NCBI RefSeq assembly: GCF_900110505.1
Contig: NZ_FODZ01000003.1
Location: 621,975-685,974 of the forward strand
Length of the DNA stretch: 64,000 bases
Direction: 5' to 3'
Source: Luteibacter sp. UNC138MFCol5.1
GTDB lineage: Bacteria > Pseudomonadota > Gammaproteobacteria > Xanthomonadales > Rhodanobacteraceae
Below, piece after piece: positions 19,552 to 28,807 of this stretch. Positions within the stretch are counted from its first letter, which is position 1. Every line of letters starts with the position of its first letter. The notes under the pieces are model-generated. The model did not search any database, was not told where the DNA came from, and saw only the letters and a list, made by a program, of their open reading frames with translations. Both the position numbers and the translations under genes were made by a program.

Positions 19552-20325
19552 TCAATGGGTGTGGCGGATGTCGAGGACGGTGCCGCGCGCCGGCGCGCCG
19601 GCGCCCGAGAGCAGATAGACGACGGCGTCGGCCGACGCGGTCGGCAGCGGCCGGTCGAGCGTGTTCTCACCGTAGTAGGCGGCCCGCCGCAGCGCCGTGC
19701 GCATCGGCGGCGGCAGCAAGGCGTGCACGCGCATCGCGCCACGGCCGTTCTCCGCGTGCAACACCGCGGCCATGCGCTCCACGGCGGCCTTGGACACGCC
19801 GTAGCCGCCCCAGTGCGCGCGGGAGAGCAGCTCGGGATCGTCCAGCACGAACACCACGGCGCTGTCGTCGGCCTTCGCCAGCAGCGGCATGCAGGCCTGG
19901 GTCAGCGCGAAGGGCGCGGACACGTTGACCTGCATCGCGCGCAGCCAGTCGTCGGGCTTGTGCATCGCGATGGGCGTCAGCTCGTTGAAGTGCGCCGCCG
20001 CGTGCACGATACCGTCCAGGCGACCGAACTCGTTCTCGACGCCCTCGGCGAGCGCCGCGTAGTCGGCCGGCGTGGCGCTTTCGAGATCGAGCGGATGGAT
20101 CACCGGCTCGCTGCCGCCGATGGCGACCAGTTCGTCGTAGAACTTTTCCAGGGCGCGCACCTTGCGACCCGTGATGATGACGGTGCCGCCGGCGCGCTGG
20201 ATCGCCCGGGCCGATTCGCCGCCGAGACCGCCGGTGGCGCCGGTCACGATCACGACACGACCGGCCAGCAGGCCCGGGGCCGGAGCCCAGTCGCCGGGAA
20301 GCCGAGCGGAGGGCAACGCGCTCAC
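19552..20325 (-). CDS. YciK-like short-chain dehydrogenase
   Basis: A 257-aa SDR with T-G-A-T-G-G-L-G near residue 29. H-A-A-A-H replaces the usual N-N-A-G, and Y-G-V-S-K is the catalytic Tyr/Lys pair. V-V-I-V-T-G and L-P-P-P-M-R-T resemble E. coli YciK, whose substrate is unknown. Its start overlaps the grxD stop by four bases (ATGA), so the two are co-translated. Confidence 0.85.
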   Translation of the reverse strand: MSALPSARLPGDWAPAPGLLAGRVVIVTGATGGLGGESARAIQRAGGTVIITGRKVRALEKFYDELVAIGGSEPVIHPLDLESATPADYAALAEGVENEFGRLDGIVHAAAHFNELTPIAMHKPDDWLRAMQVNVSAPFALTQACMPLLAKADDSAVVFVLDDPELLSRAHWGGYGVSKAAVERMAAVLHAENGRGAMRVHALLPPPMRTALRRAAYYGENTLDRPLPTASADAVVYLLSGAGAPARGTVLDIRHTH

Positions 20326-20645
20326 GATTCGGCTCCGGCCACGTCGGCCGCCATGCGCTTCAGCTCGCCGGCGGCGTGGAGATCCTCGACGATGTCACAG
20401 CCACCGATGAATTCCCCGAGCAGGAACAGCTGCGGGAACGTGGGCCAGTTCGAATAATGGGGCAGGCCCGCACGGATGCGCGGATCGGCCAGCACGTTGA
20501 CCGGATGGAACGTCGCGCCCGCCGCCTGCAGGGCTTTCACCGCGCGGTCGGAAAAGCCACAGGTCGGGTATTCCGGCGTGCCTTTCATGAAAAGCACGAT
20601 CGGATGGGCCGCCACGATGGCCTTGATCTCGTCTACGACGTCCAT
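20322..20645 (-). CDS. grxD: Monothiol glutaredoxin Grx4 type
   Basis: A 107-aa CGFS glutaredoxin: M-K-G-T-P-E-Y-P-T-C-G-F-S with the single active Cys, W-P-T-F-P-Q-L-F and G-G-C-D-I. These proteins bind a [2Fe-2S] cluster with glutathione and deliver or store it, often with BolA. It is divergent from sodB across a 106-base AT-richer gap, a pairing that makes sense for iron/oxidative stress control. I could not identify a convincing operator in that gap. Confidence 0.95.
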   Translation of the reverse strand: MDVVDEIKAIVAAHPIVLFMKGTPEYPTCGFSDRAVKALQAAGATFHPVNVLADPRIRAGLPHYSNWPTFPQLFLLGEFIGGCDIVEDLHAAGELKRMAADVAGAES

Positions 20646-20751
20646 AGGTCGGATTTCATCATTAGAATGCGATTAGTTACATAGTGTAGCAGCGACGGCC
20701 TGCCCCTCCCTGCCTGCGCCCATCCCCCCAGCCACCGCTAAGGAGCCCCTC

Positions 20752-21333
20752 ATGGCGTTCGAACTTCCTCCGCTTCCCTACGAGAAGAATGCCCTCGAGC
20801 CGCACATCTCGGCCGAAACGCTCGAATTCCACTACGGCAAGCACCACCAGACCTACGTCACGAACCTCAACAACCTGATCAAGGGAACGGAGTTCGAGAA
20901 CAAGACGCTCGAGGAGATCGTCAAGACCTCGTCCGGCGGCATCTTCAACAACGCCGCCCAGGTGTGGAACCACACCTTCTACTGGAACTCGATGCGTCCC
21001 GCCTCGCAGGCCGCCGAGCCGCCGGCGAAGCTCAAGGAAGCCCTCGACAAGGCCTTCGGCTCGGTCGACAAGTTCAAGGAAGAGTTCACGAAGCAGGCCA
21101 CCGGCAACTTCGGCTCGGGCTGGACCTGGCTCGTGCAGCGTCAGGATGGCTCGCTGGCCATCGTGAACACCTCGAACGCCGCCACGCCGCTCACCGGCAG
21201 CGACACGGCGCTGTTCACCGCCGACGTGTGGGAGCACGCGTACTACATCGACTACCGCAACGCGCGCCCGAAGTACCTCGAGAACTTCTGGCACCTGGTG
21301 AACTGGGAGTTCGCGGAAAAGAACCTCGCCTGA
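20752..21333 (+). CDS. sodB: Superoxide dismutase, Fe type
   Basis: The 193-aa enzyme converts superoxide to oxygen and peroxide. Metal ligands are visible in H-Y-G-K-H-H-Q (early His), N-H-T-F-Y-W (second His) and [11 protein letters not shown] (Asp and His). A-Q-V-W-N-H-T-F-Y and G-S-G-W-T-W-L favour the Fe class. TAAGGAG lies at good spacing before the ATG. A strong palindrome built from REP-like sequence follows the stop. Confidence 0.96.
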   Translation: MAFELPPLPYEKNALEPHISAETLEFHYGKHHQTYVTNLNNLIKGTEFENKTLEEIVKTSSGGIFNNAAQVWNHTFYWNSMRPASQAAEPPAKLKEALDKAFGSVDKFKEEFTKQATGNFGSGWTWLVQRQDGSLAIVNTSNAATPLTGSDTALFTADVWEHAYYIDYRNARPKYLENFWHLVNWEFAEKNLA

Positions 21334-21337
21334 TCCC

Positions 21338-21364
21338 GTGGGAGCGGATCGTATCCGCTCCCAC
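21338..21364. repeat. 12-bp perfect palindrome after sodB (REP-like, possible terminator)
   Basis: GTGGGAGCGGAT / ATCCGCTCCCAC with loop CGT begins five bases after the sodB stop, between sodB and the converging purK. It has the same GTGGGAGC head as the family B repeats at 37090 and 41568. No T-tract follows, so intrinsic termination is unproven, but it may block or stabilise both transcript ends. Confidence 0.7.
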
Positions 21365-21370
21365 CTCCGG

Positions 21371-22525
21371 TCAGCCGAGCGCGTCGAGCGCCGGCGCCAC
21401 CTGCGCTTCGCGTCCCAGACCGACCGCCACTTCCGCCAGCCTCGTCCGCAGCGTGCCCGCGTCCGGGGCGCAGACCGTCGCGTGGCCGACCTTGCGGCCC
21501 TCGCGCGCTTCCTTGCCGTAGTCGTGCCAGTGGCCATCGGCCACCGACAGCACCGGTGCCGGGTCGGGCATCTGCCCGATCCAGTTGAGCATGGCGCTGC
21601 AACCACGCACGCCGGTATCGCCGAGCGGCAGGCCGAGCACGGCGCGGATATGGTTCTCGAACTGGCTGGTATGGGCGCCTTCGATCGTCCAGTGTCCCGA
21701 GTTGTGCACCCGAGGGGCCATCTCGTTGCCGAGCAGCTCGCCGCCACGCACGAAGAGCTCCAGCGCGAACACGCCGACGTAATCGAGCCGCTCGGCGATG
21801 GCCTTCGCGTGCGCGACCGCCGCCGCTTCCAGCTCGTCCGACGTCCCCGGTGCGGGCGCCAGGCTCACCGACAGCACGCCATCGACATGCCAGTTGCGCG
21901 TCAAAGGCCACGTGCGGAAGGCGCCGTCGCGTCCGCGCACGGCCACCACGGAAAGCTCGCGGTCGAACGGCACGAAGGCTTCGAGGATCAGGCCATGCTT
22001 GCCGGCCGCCTCGCCGAGCGCGGACCAGGCGGCGTCGACATCGGCGTCCGTCTTCAGGCGGAACTGCCCCTTGCCGTCGTAACCGAGACGACGGGTCTTG
22101 AGGATGGCCGGGAGGCCGATGCGGGCGACCGCGGCAACGAGGTCCTCGCGGGTGTCGACGGGCGCGAACTCCGGCGTAGCCAGGCCGGACTCCCGGAACA
22201 GGGTCTTCTCGGCCAGCCGGTCCTGGGCGACGGCGAGCGCGCCGGCATTCGGGTGTACCGGGACCTGCCCCGCCAGCCGCTCCGCCGTGGCGGCCGGCAC
22301 GTTCTCGAAATCGAAGGTCACGGCGTCGACGCGGCCGGCGAGCGCGCCGAGCGCCACCTCGTCGTCCCAACCGGCGACCGTCAGCTCGGTGACCTGCCCC
22401 GCGCAGGCGTCGGCGACGGGGTCGAAGGCGACCGTGCGGATGCCCAGCGGCGCGGCGGCGAGGGCGAGCATGCGCGCGAGCTGTCCGCCCCCGAGAATGC
22501 CGACGGTGGGGAGACGGCGCGTCAC
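21371..22525 (-). CDS. purK: 5-(carboxyamino)imidazole ribonucleotide synthase
   Basis: PurK uses ATP and bicarbonate to convert AIR to N5-CAIR in purine synthesis. The 384-aa ATP-grasp enzyme starts [13 protein letters not shown] and has [15 protein letters not shown] and [11 protein letters not shown]. Its start overlaps the purE stop by four bases, giving a purE-purK operon. Confidence 0.96.
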   Translation of the reverse strand: MTRRLPTVGILGGGQLARMLALAAAPLGIRTVAFDPVADACAGQVTELTVAGWDDEVALGALAGRVDAVTFDFENVPAATAERLAGQVPVHPNAGALAVAQDRLAEKTLFRESGLATPEFAPVDTREDLVAAVARIGLPAILKTRRLGYDGKGQFRLKTDADVDAAWSALGEAAGKHGLILEAFVPFDRELSVVAVRGRDGAFRTWPLTRNWHVDGVLSVSLAPAPGTSDELEAAAVAHAKAIAERLDYVGVFALELFVRGGELLGNEMAPRVHNSGHWTIEGAHTSQFENHIRAVLGLPLGDTGVRGCSAMLNWIGQMPDPAPVLSVADGHWHDYGKEAREGRKVGHATVCAPDAGTLRTRLAEVAVGLGREAQVAPALDALG

Positions 22526-23037
22526 GAACGCGGATCCGGGTTGTCGAGCACGGTCTGCGTCTGCTCGGCGCGGAACGCGTCCAGCGCCGCGGCGACGGCC
22601 GGATCGTGCAGGGCGAGCACGGCGGCGGCGAGCAGCGCGGCGTTGGTCGCCCCGGCCCGGCCGATCGCGAGGGTGCCCACGGGGATGCCCGCCGGCATCT
22701 GGGCGATCGAAAGCAACGAATCCATGCCGTTCAGCGCCTTGGACTGCACGGGCACGCCGAACACGGGCAGCGGGGTCTTGGCGGCGAGCATGCCGGGCAG
22801 GTGTGCGGCGCCGCCGGCGCCCGCCACGATCACCTGGATGCCTCGCCCGCGAGCCGTGTTCGCGTAGTCGAAGAGGAGGTCGGGGGTGCGGTGGGCCGAG
22901 ACGACCCGGACCTCGTGCAGGATGCCCATGCGGGTCAGCATGCTGGAGGCGTGCTCCATCGTTTCCCAGTCCGAACGGGAGCCCATCACCACGCCCACGC
23001 GCGGCGCGCCCGCTTCGTTACCCTCGTTGGAAATCAT
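22522..23037 (-). CDS. purE: N5-CAIR mutase
   Basis: PurE rearranges N5-CAIR to CAIR. The protein (171 aa) shows V-V-M-G-S-R-S-D-W near the start, S-A-H-R-T-P and [10 protein letters not shown], the active-site loops of class I PurE. The ATG at 23037 is preferred to a TTG five codons upstream. It is divergent from the Trm112-like gene across 74 bases. Confidence 0.95.
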   Translation of the reverse strand: MISNEGNEAGAPRVGVVMGSRSDWETMEHASSMLTRMGILHEVRVVSAHRTPDLLFDYANTARGRGIQVIVAGAGGAAHLPGMLAAKTPLPVFGVPVQSKALNGMDSLLSIAQMPAGIPVGTLAIGRAGATNAALLAAAVLALHDPAVAAALDAFRAEQTQTVLDNPDPRS

Positions 23038-23111
23038 GGCCCGAGCACCCAAAAGTCGCTATTGTAAAGGCATTCCTAATTATCGGGTTGGCCGGCATCG
23101 GCCGCTTCCTC

Positions 23112-23393
23112 ATGGACAAGCGTCTCCTCGACATCCTCTGCTGCCCGGTCAGCAAGCGACCGCTGCGCCCGCTCACCGCCACCGAGCGTGAGCAGCTCAA
23201 CGCCGCCATCCGCGGCGGCACCCTCGACACCGTGGCCGGCGAGAAGGTCGCCGAGCCCATCGCCGAGGGACTGATCACCACCGACGGCCAGCTCGTGTAC
23301 CGGGTGGAAGACGGCATCCCCGTCATGCTCCCCGAAGCGGGCATCGGCACGGTGCAGCTGGGCGGCTTCACGCCGGAAACGGATCGCGCATAA
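23112..23393 (+). CDS. Trm112-like small protein
   Basis: The 93-aa protein begins M-D-K-R-L-L-D-I-L-C-C-P, the start of the Trm112/YcaR family, and ends with the typical G-I-P-V-M-L-P segment. Bacterial members are about 60-70 aa; this one has an insert of about 25 residues between the two halves, as in other Xanthomonadaceae. The role in bacteria is not established. Confidence 0.85.
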   Translation: MDKRLLDILCCPVSKRPLRPLTATEREQLNAAIRGGTLDTVAGEKVAEPIAEGLITTDGQLVYRVEDGIPVMLPEAGIGTVQLGGFTPETDRA

Positions 23394-23480
23394 AATCCGT
23401 GACGCGAGTCACGCTATAAAACATTGGTTCCCGCACAATGGCGCCTCAGGCGGGGGCCAGCTACAGATCCAGGATGTGCG

Positions 23481-25748
23481 ATGAACAATGCGAGTGAGCC
23501 GTCGAACGTCGTCGACCTCAGTCAGCGCCTCGACCCGCGCAGCGAACGCGTGGGCGCGCTGCTGGTCACCGTTCGCGGGCTGGCCACCAAGCGGCTCCAC
23601 GCACTCGCCTCGAACATGTTCGAGAACATCGACGACGCCCTCTTCGACCTCGCGGAAAAAGCCGAGAACAACGCGGCGCAGACCCAGTTCTTCGACGGCA
23701 TGCGCGAGGTTCGCAAGAAGCGCGCGATCGTCGAGCGCACGTTCCTCGGCCAGGTGGCCCGCGACCTCGCCGACTTTTCGGCCGGCCGCACGCGCGCGCC
23801 GGATGCCGACGCCTCCGCCCGGCCGCTCGCCAACATCGAGCTGAGCCTCGTCGGCGAGAACGAGCTGGAAGAATCGCTCGCCATCACCAGCATGATCGGC
23901 AAGAACGAGCAGCGCCTCGCACGCGCCCTGTTCGCGGTGACCCAGCGCCTGTCGGTCATCTGTGGCGGTGCGCGCATGGACGACGCCAGCAATCCTGTCG
24001 GTCCCGCGTCGCTCGCCGGCGCGTTCCGCCAGGCGATGCGCGAGCTGCTCGTGGAAGTGCGCGTCAAGCTGATCATCTACAAGCTCTTCGACCGCTACGT
24101 GCTCGCCGGCATCGACGAGCTGTACGACGACATCAACAACGAGCTCGCGGCAGCCGGCGTGCTGCCGCAGCTGCGGCACGAAATCTCGACGCGTCGCAGC
24201 GACGCGCCCGCCCCGATCGGTCCCGCGTCGCCCGCCGCGGCGCAGGCGGCGTATGCCACCGCGCCCGTCACCGATGCCGCGGCCGCCGAATTCATGCAGT
24301 CGCTGCATGCCCTGTTCTCCGCGCGCCGCGGCGATGTCGCCACCGGCGGCGCGAGTGGCGCGCCGATCCCGACCGGGCCGCTCCCGAGCCCCACCGAACT
24401 CCTCGGCGCGCTGACGCTGCTGCAGAGCCAGATCGCGGTGCTGCCGAGCAACGCTGCGCCGCTCGCCACGCAGGCGGACGTCACGCGCGACGTCGCCCAG
24501 CTGAAGGAACAGCTGCTCGCGCAGATCGGCCAGTTGCGCGGCCAGCAGACGGCGCACGTGTCGGGCGTCGACGAAGACACCATCGACCTGGTGGGCATGC
24601 TCTTCGAGTTCATCCTCGAAGACCACAACCTGCCGGCCGAAATGCAGGTGATGCTCGCGCGCCTGCAGATTCCCTATCTCAAGGTCGCGCTGCTCGATCG
24701 CCGGATGTTCGCGCACAAGACGCATCCGGCGCGCCAGCTGCTCGACGCCCTCGCCGACGCCGCCAAGGGCTGGTCGGCCGAGGCCGATCGCGACGGCCGC
24801 CTGTACGAGAAGGTCAAGACGATCGTCGAGCGCCTGCTGCACGATTTCGACGACGACCTCGGCATCTTCAATCGTCTCGCGACCGAACTGCAGGATTTCC
24901 TCGACATCAGCCGCAAGCGCGCGGAGCTCGCCGAGCAGCGCGTGGCCGAATCCACCCGCGGCCGCGAGAAGCTCGAGCAGGCCCGCCGCCGCGCCGCCCA
25001 GGAAATCGTCGGCCGCATCGGCGAGGCCTCGCTGCCGCCGCTGATCTACGGCGTGCTGACGCGCGCCTGGGCCAACTACATCGTGCTGACGCTGCTTCGC
25101 CAGGGCGAGGAGTCGCACGAATTCCGCGACTCGCTGCGCTTCATCGACGACTTCGTCGCCAGCGCGCGGCCCGTGCACGACACCAACGCCCGCCGCGACC
25201 TTCGCGCGATGCTGCCGGGCGTCGAGCGCGCGCTGCGCCGGGGCCTGGCGGCCGTGGCGTTCCAGGAAGCCGACACCGAACAACTCCTGGCCCAGCTGCA
25301 CGCGTTCTACCGCCAGCAGCTCGGCGAGGCCGCGCCGGAGACCGCCTCGGGCACGATCGTCGCCAGCGTGATGCCGCTGCCCGAAGCGATCCAGGCGATC
25401 GAGGAGCCCGTCCTCGCGCCCGATCCGGACGACGAGGAGGCGGCGCTGCGCGACGAGGCGTTCGACGAGACCTACCTCGCGCAGGCGCGCGAACTGAAGG
25501 TGGGTCAGTGGCTCGAGTTCGTGGCCGGCGACGGCACGACCGACCGCGCGAAGCTGTCTTGGGTATCCCCCATCAGCGGGCGCTACCTCTTCGTGAACCG
25601 CCGCGGCCTGAAGGTCGCCGACCACAGCCTCGCCGGCCTCGCGCAGGCGTTCGCCGAGGGCACCGCGCGCGTGCTCGACTCCACGCTGCTGTTCGACCGC
25701 GCTATGGACGCGATCGTCGAGAAACTGCGCCAGCCCGATAACGCGTAG
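23481..25748 (+). CDS. DUF1631 domain protein
   Basis: A 755-aa DUF1631 protein, a family widespread in gammaproteobacteria and of unknown function. It is largely helical, with charged repeats and possible coiled coil at about 480-515. An Ala/Pro linker lies near 235-330. The C-terminal domain K-V-G-Q-W-L-E-F and S-P-I-S-G-R-Y-L-F-V-N-R-R-G resembles PilZ-like beta folds. No signal or membrane segment is seen. The ATG at 23481 has a weak GGATGTGCG ribosome site. Its TAG stop is the TAG of a REP element that begins one base earlier. Confidence 0.85.
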   Translation: MNNASEPSNVVDLSQRLDPRSERVGALLVTVRGLATKRLHALASNMFENIDDALFDLAEKAENNAAQTQFFDGMREVRKKRAIVERTFLGQVARDLADFSAGRTRAPDADASARPLANIELSLVGENELEESLAITSMIGKNEQRLARALFAVTQRLSVICGGARMDDASNPVGPASLAGAFRQAMRELLVEVRVKLIIYKLFDRYVLAGIDELYDDINNELAAAGVLPQLRHEISTRRSDAPAPIGPASPAAAQAAYATAPVTDAAAAEFMQSLHALFSARRGDVATGGASGAPIPTGPLPSPTELLGALTLLQSQIAVLPSNAAPLATQADVTRDVAQLKEQLLAQIGQLRGQQTAHVSGVDEDTIDLVGMLFEFILEDHNLPAEMQVMLARLQIPYLKVALLDRRMFAHKTHPARQLLDALADAAKGWSAEADRDGRLYEKVKTIVERLLHDFDDDLGIFNRLATELQDFLDISRKRAELAEQRVAESTRGREKLEQARRRAAQEIVGRIGEASLPPLIYGVLTRAWANYIVLTLLRQGEESHEFRDSLRFIDDFVASARPVHDTNARRDLRAMLPGVERALRRGLAAVAFQEADTEQLLAQLHAFYRQQLGEAAPETASGTIVASVMPLPEAIQAIEEPVLAPDPDDEEAALRDEAFDETYLAQARELKVGQWLEFVAGDGTTDRAKLSWVSPISGRYLFVNRRGLKVADHSLAGLAQAFAEGTARVLDSTLLFDRAMDAIVEKLRQPDNA

Positions 25749-25848
25749 GAGCGCGCCCTGCGCGCGACAGCTCCTCGCGCAGCCTGCGAGCTGGCGCGCG
25801 GCCTGCGGACCGGGGCGAAAAGCTGTCGCGCGCAGGGCGCGCTCCTAC
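25745..25848. repeat. REP family A inverted pair
   Basis: A 28-base unit starting GTAGGAGCGC and ending GACAGCT is repeated in perfect inverted orientation about 50 bases later, forming a hairpin-capable doublet of REPIN type. The first unit contains the DUF1631 stop codon; the second ends 35 bases before nadC. Confidence 0.9.
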
Positions 25849-25883
25849 GGTAAGGTAGCGGCCTTTCCCTTGCCGCCCCGCCG

Positions 25884-26759
25884 ATGAGCCCTTCCGACCC
25901 GCGACACCTTGCCGACGCGCTGCCGTCGCAGACTGAGATCCTTGCCGATGTCGAGCGCGCGTTCGCCGAGGACATCGGACCCGGCGACGCCACGGCCGAC
26001 CTGCTCGACCCGAAGGCCACCGCCACGGCCGTGCTGACCTGTCGGGAAGACGCGGTGCTCTGCGGCTCGCCCTGGTTCGACGCGTGCTTTCGCAAACTCG
26101 ATCCCGACGTACGCATCGAATGGCTGGCGAACGACGGCGACCGGGTCGCCGCCGGTTCGCCGATCTGCCGGCTGGCGGGCAATGCCCGGGCACTCGTGAC
26201 CGCCGAGCGTTCCGCGCTCAACTTCCTGCAGTTGCTGTCGTCGACCGCGACCGTGACGGCGCAGTACGTCGACGCGATCGCCGGCACGCGGACACGGGTG
26301 CTCGACACCCGCAAGACCATCCCGGGCCTGCGCCGCGCGCAGAAGTACGCCGTGCGCTGCGGCGGCGGTACCAACCACCGCATCGGCCTGTTCGACGCGA
26401 TGATGCTAAAGGAAAACCACATCATCGCGGCGGGCGGCATTCCCGCGGCGGTACGCGCCGCGCGGAACACGCACCCTACCCTTCCGCTCATCGTCGAAGT
26501 GGAAAACCTCGATGAGCTCGCGCAGGCCGTGCAGGCCGGTGCCGACCGCGCGCTGCTGGACAACTTCACGCCGGCGATGCTCGCGGAGGCCGTCGCGTAC
26601 ACCGCGGGACGCATCCCCCTCGAGGTGTCCGGCAACGTCGAGATCGACACCATCCGCGCGATCGCCGAGACGGGCGTCGATTTCATTTCCAGTGGCGCGC
26701 TGACCAAGCACATCCGCGCCATCGACCTGTCGCTGCGCCTGGACGTGAAGCACCCGTAG
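25884..26759 (+). CDS. nadC: Nicotinate-nucleotide pyrophosphorylase
   Basis: NadC makes nicotinate mononucleotide from quinolinate and PRPP in NAD synthesis. The 291-aa protein has the N-terminal E-D-I-G-P-G-D-A-T, the substrate-binding T-R-K-T-I-P-G-L-R, G-G-G-T-N-H-R-I-G-L-F-D-A-M-M-L-K-E-N-H and the barrel end S-S-G-A-L-T-K. Length is typical. It is flanked on both sides by REP arrays. Confidence 0.96.
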   Translation: MSPSDPRHLADALPSQTEILADVERAFAEDIGPGDATADLLDPKATATAVLTCREDAVLCGSPWFDACFRKLDPDVRIEWLANDGDRVAAGSPICRLAGNARALVTAERSALNFLQLLSSTATVTAQYVDAIAGTRTRVLDTRKTIPGLRRAQKYAVRCGGGTNHRIGLFDAMMLKENHIIAAGGIPAAVRAARNTHPTLPLIVEVENLDELAQAVQAGADRALLDNFTPAMLAEAVAYTAGRIPLEVSGNVEIDTIRAIAETGVDFISSGALTKHIRAIDLSLRLDVKHP

Positions 26760-26781
26760 AAGCGCAACTGTAGGAGCGCCC

Positions 26782-27026
26782 TGTGGGAGCGCACCTGGGC
26801 GCGACAGCTTTTAGCCGCACCCCTGTAGCTCGCGCGCCAGCTGCATGACTGTCGCGAAAGGCTGTCGCGGCCAGGTCCGCTCCCACAAAACCCCGGATGT
26901 TGGAGCGCACCTGGGCGCGATGGCTCTTAGCCGCGAGCTCCATGACTGTGGCGAAGGGCTGTCGCGGCCAGGTCCGCTCCCACAACACCCCGACGTTGGA
27001 GCGCACCTGGGCGCGATGGCTCTTAC
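26782..27026. repeat. Tandem REP array (GGAGCGCACCTGG type)
   Basis: This fills most of the 315-base gap between nadC and the DUF3301 gene. It holds five units: three direct (about 26782, 26899, 26995; GGAGCGCACCTGGGCGCGA) and two inverted (about 26862 and 26958; GTCGCGGCCAGGTCCGCTCC). The second and third direct units start exactly 96 bases apart, so a whole direct-inverted pair has been tandemly duplicated. No gene is supportable here. Confidence 0.88.
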
Positions 27027-27074
27027 GTCGCGGCGGGACTTGTGGTCGCGCCCGCGCGGCCACACACTGCTCCC

Positions 27075-27470
27075 ATGACCTCGTTCACCGACCTCTTCTG
27101 GTTGTTCGTGCTCGCTGCCGGCGTGGCCGCGTGGTATCGGCTGACGCGCGCCCGCGAGGTGGCGGTGCGAGCGGCGATGGCGTTGTGCAAGCGCTACGGA
27201 CTGCAGCTGCTCGACCAGAGCGTCGGCCTGCGGGCGATCCGCTGGCAGGGCGTCGACGGCGCACGCCGCCTCGAGCGCTGCTACGCGTTCGAGGTTAGCG
27301 AAGATGGCCAATCGCGCCAGCCTGCCCGCCTCTGGATGACCGGAAACGAGGTCGCGAGTTTCTCGCTGCCCCATTCGGGCGCACCGGAACTCGAGACCGT
27401 CGTGGCTACCGACAGCGTGCTGGCCACGAGCAATATCATCTCGCTCGCCGACCGGCGCAGGCTGCACTGA
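27075..27470 (+). CDS. DUF3301 family protein
   Basis: The 131-aa protein has one N-terminal membrane helix (D-L-F-W-L-F-V-L-A-A-G-V-A-A-W) followed by a cytoplasmic region with A-L-C-K-R-Y-G-L-Q-L-L-D-Q-S-V. This is the DUF3301 pattern of short inner membrane proteins of unknown function. The ATG at 27075 starts the helix. It converges on sspB with a shared terminator between. Confidence 0.82.
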   Translation: MTSFTDLFWLFVLAAGVAAWYRLTRAREVAVRAAMALCKRYGLQLLDQSVGLRAIRWQGVDGARRLERCYAFEVSEDGQSRQPARLWMTGNEVASFSLPHSGAPELETVVATDSVLATSNIISLADRRRLH

Positions 27471-27493
27471 CGAACGACATCCTCGTCGACATG

Positions 27494-27519
27494 AAAAACC
27501 CGCCTTCCGGCGGGTTTTT
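27494..27519. terminator. Bidirectional rho-independent terminator
   Basis: AAAAACCCGCC-TTCC-GGCGGGTTTTT: an 11-bp symmetrical hairpin with A/T tracts on both sides, placed between the converging DUF3301 and sspB genes. It can serve both strands. Confidence 0.93.
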
Positions 27520-27521
27520 CG

Positions 27522-27980
27522 TTACTTGACGACGCGCAGATGCGGCGTGCCGCGCTTCGGACGGTCGTCGTCGCCACCCGAGGCGGGTGGCGTGTCGCCG
27601 GCCTCGCCTTCGGACTCGTCGGCGGCACCGGCGTTCAGGGCCTCGTTCTCGTCGGCCGGGAACATCATGCCCTGGCCGTTCTCCTGCGCGTACAGCGCGA
27701 GCACGGCGTGGACGGGAATGACGATCGACTGACTCACGCCCGAGAAGCGGGCCTGGAAGGCGATCCGGTCGTTGCCGAGGTCGAGGTTGGCCACGGCGCG
27801 CATGGCGAGATTGAGCACCACCTGGCCATTCTTCACCACGTGCGACGGCACCCGCACGCCCGGGAAGCCCGCATCCACGAGGACGTACGGCGTGAGGCCG
27901 TTGTCGCTGATCCAGTCGTAGATGGCGCGCAGGAGATAGGGCCGATTGGAGGTCATGCCCGCGTTTTCGTTCGTATCCAT
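27522..27980 (-). CDS. sspB: ClpXP adaptor / stringent starvation protein B
   Basis: SspB delivers ssrA-tagged peptides to ClpXP. The 152-aa protein has the conserved R-P-Y-L-L-R-A-I-Y-D-W-I-x-D-N-G-L-T-P-Y start. F-Q-A-R-F-S-G-V follows, then an acidic linker and the ClpX-binding tail L-R-V-V-K at the extreme C-terminus. The ATG at 27980 is used; one eight codons downstream is possible. It forms the end of the petABC-sspA-sspB run. Confidence 0.94.
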   Translation of the reverse strand: MDTNENAGMTSNRPYLLRAIYDWISDNGLTPYVLVDAGFPGVRVPSHVVKNGQVVLNLAMRAVANLDLGNDRIAFQARFSGVSQSIVIPVHAVLALYAQENGQGMMFPADENEALNAGAADESEGEAGDTPPASGGDDDRPKRGTPHLRVVK

Positions 27981-28092
27981 GGAATCCGTCCTCGTCGTAC
28001 CCGCCGGTCGGTCGGGAAGCACCCAAAGCCCGGCAGGGCAAGGTCTGGCGAAGAGTTTAAGGGATACGGCGTCCCGAAGGACCAAAAACGAG

Positions 28093-28737
28093 CTAAACCG
28101 GACTGAAATTGAAGTCCGGACGCATATCACGCTCTTCCGGCGTGAGGCTGCGGGCGAAGCCCTGGCTGTGGAACAGGCGCTCGCCATAGTCGACGATCGG
28201 CTTGCCGTCCTTGCCCAGATCGACGCCCAGATGCGGCAGGCGCCACACCACGGGGGCCACGAGGCAGTCGATCAGGCTCATCTCGGGATTCAGGAAGAAC
28301 CGCGAGGCCTTGAACAGGGGCACCGACATCAGCAGGTGCTCGCGCAGGCGCTTGCGGGCGCCCTCGGCGACCTTCCCGCCCTCGCCGATGGTCTCGATTT
28401 CCGGGAGCCAGTCGTTCTCGATCCGCCAGGTGCCCAGGCGCAGGCGCGCACGGGAGAGCGGGTCGATGGGCATCAGGGGCGGGTGCGGGTAGCGCTCGTC
28501 GAGGTACTCGACGACGACCGCGGGGTCGTACAACGTGAGATCGCGATCGACCAGCGTCGGCAGCGTGCCGTACGGGTTGAGGTCCAGCAGGTCGGCCGTG
28601 GGTTGATCGGACTTGAGGATGATCCGGTCGTAGGCGACGCCCTTGGCAGCCAGCACGAGGCGCGTGCGGTGACAGTGGATGTCGTCGGCGCTGGTGTAGA
28701 GCGTGAGTGCCGAGCGCGAACGTGCATTCTGGACCAT
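28093..28737 (-). CDS. sspA: Stringent starvation protein A (GST-like)
   Basis: SspA binds RNA polymerase and alters stress transcription. The 214-aa protein has a glutaredoxin-like N-terminal half (L-T-L-Y-T-S-A-D-D-I-H-C-H-R) and an all-helical GST C-terminal half (F-L-N-P-E-M-S-L-I-D-C). It also has the surface motif with P-H-P-P-L-M-P conserved in SspA. It sits directly upstream of sspB and downstream of petC. Confidence 0.94.
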   Translation of the reverse strand: MVQNARSRSALTLYTSADDIHCHRTRLVLAAKGVAYDRIILKSDQPTADLLDLNPYGTLPTLVDRDLTLYDPAVVVEYLDERYPHPPLMPIDPLSRARLRLGTWRIENDWLPEIETIGEGGKVAEGARKRLREHLLMSVPLFKASRFFLNPEMSLIDCLVAPVVWRLPHLGVDLGKDGKPIVDYGERLFHSQGFARSLTPEERDMRPDFNFSPV

Positions 28738-28807
28738 GCTTTCGATCTCCCTCCCTGCTGCCTGAACGATGACGGGGCGACCCGTGGCCGCCCCGCCAGG
28801 ACGTCAA

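Noticed and set aside
20646-20751. Fur or IscR operator between grxD and sodB
   Set aside because: The gap is AT-richer, but no stretch matched a recognised operator well enough to call.
25583-26794. 403-codon - strand frame opposite nadC
   Set aside because: Antisense shadow; nadC motifs on the + strand are complete.
26760-27074. CRISPR array
   Set aside because: Repeats are palindromic, alternate in orientation and lack regular unique spacers; they are REP elements.
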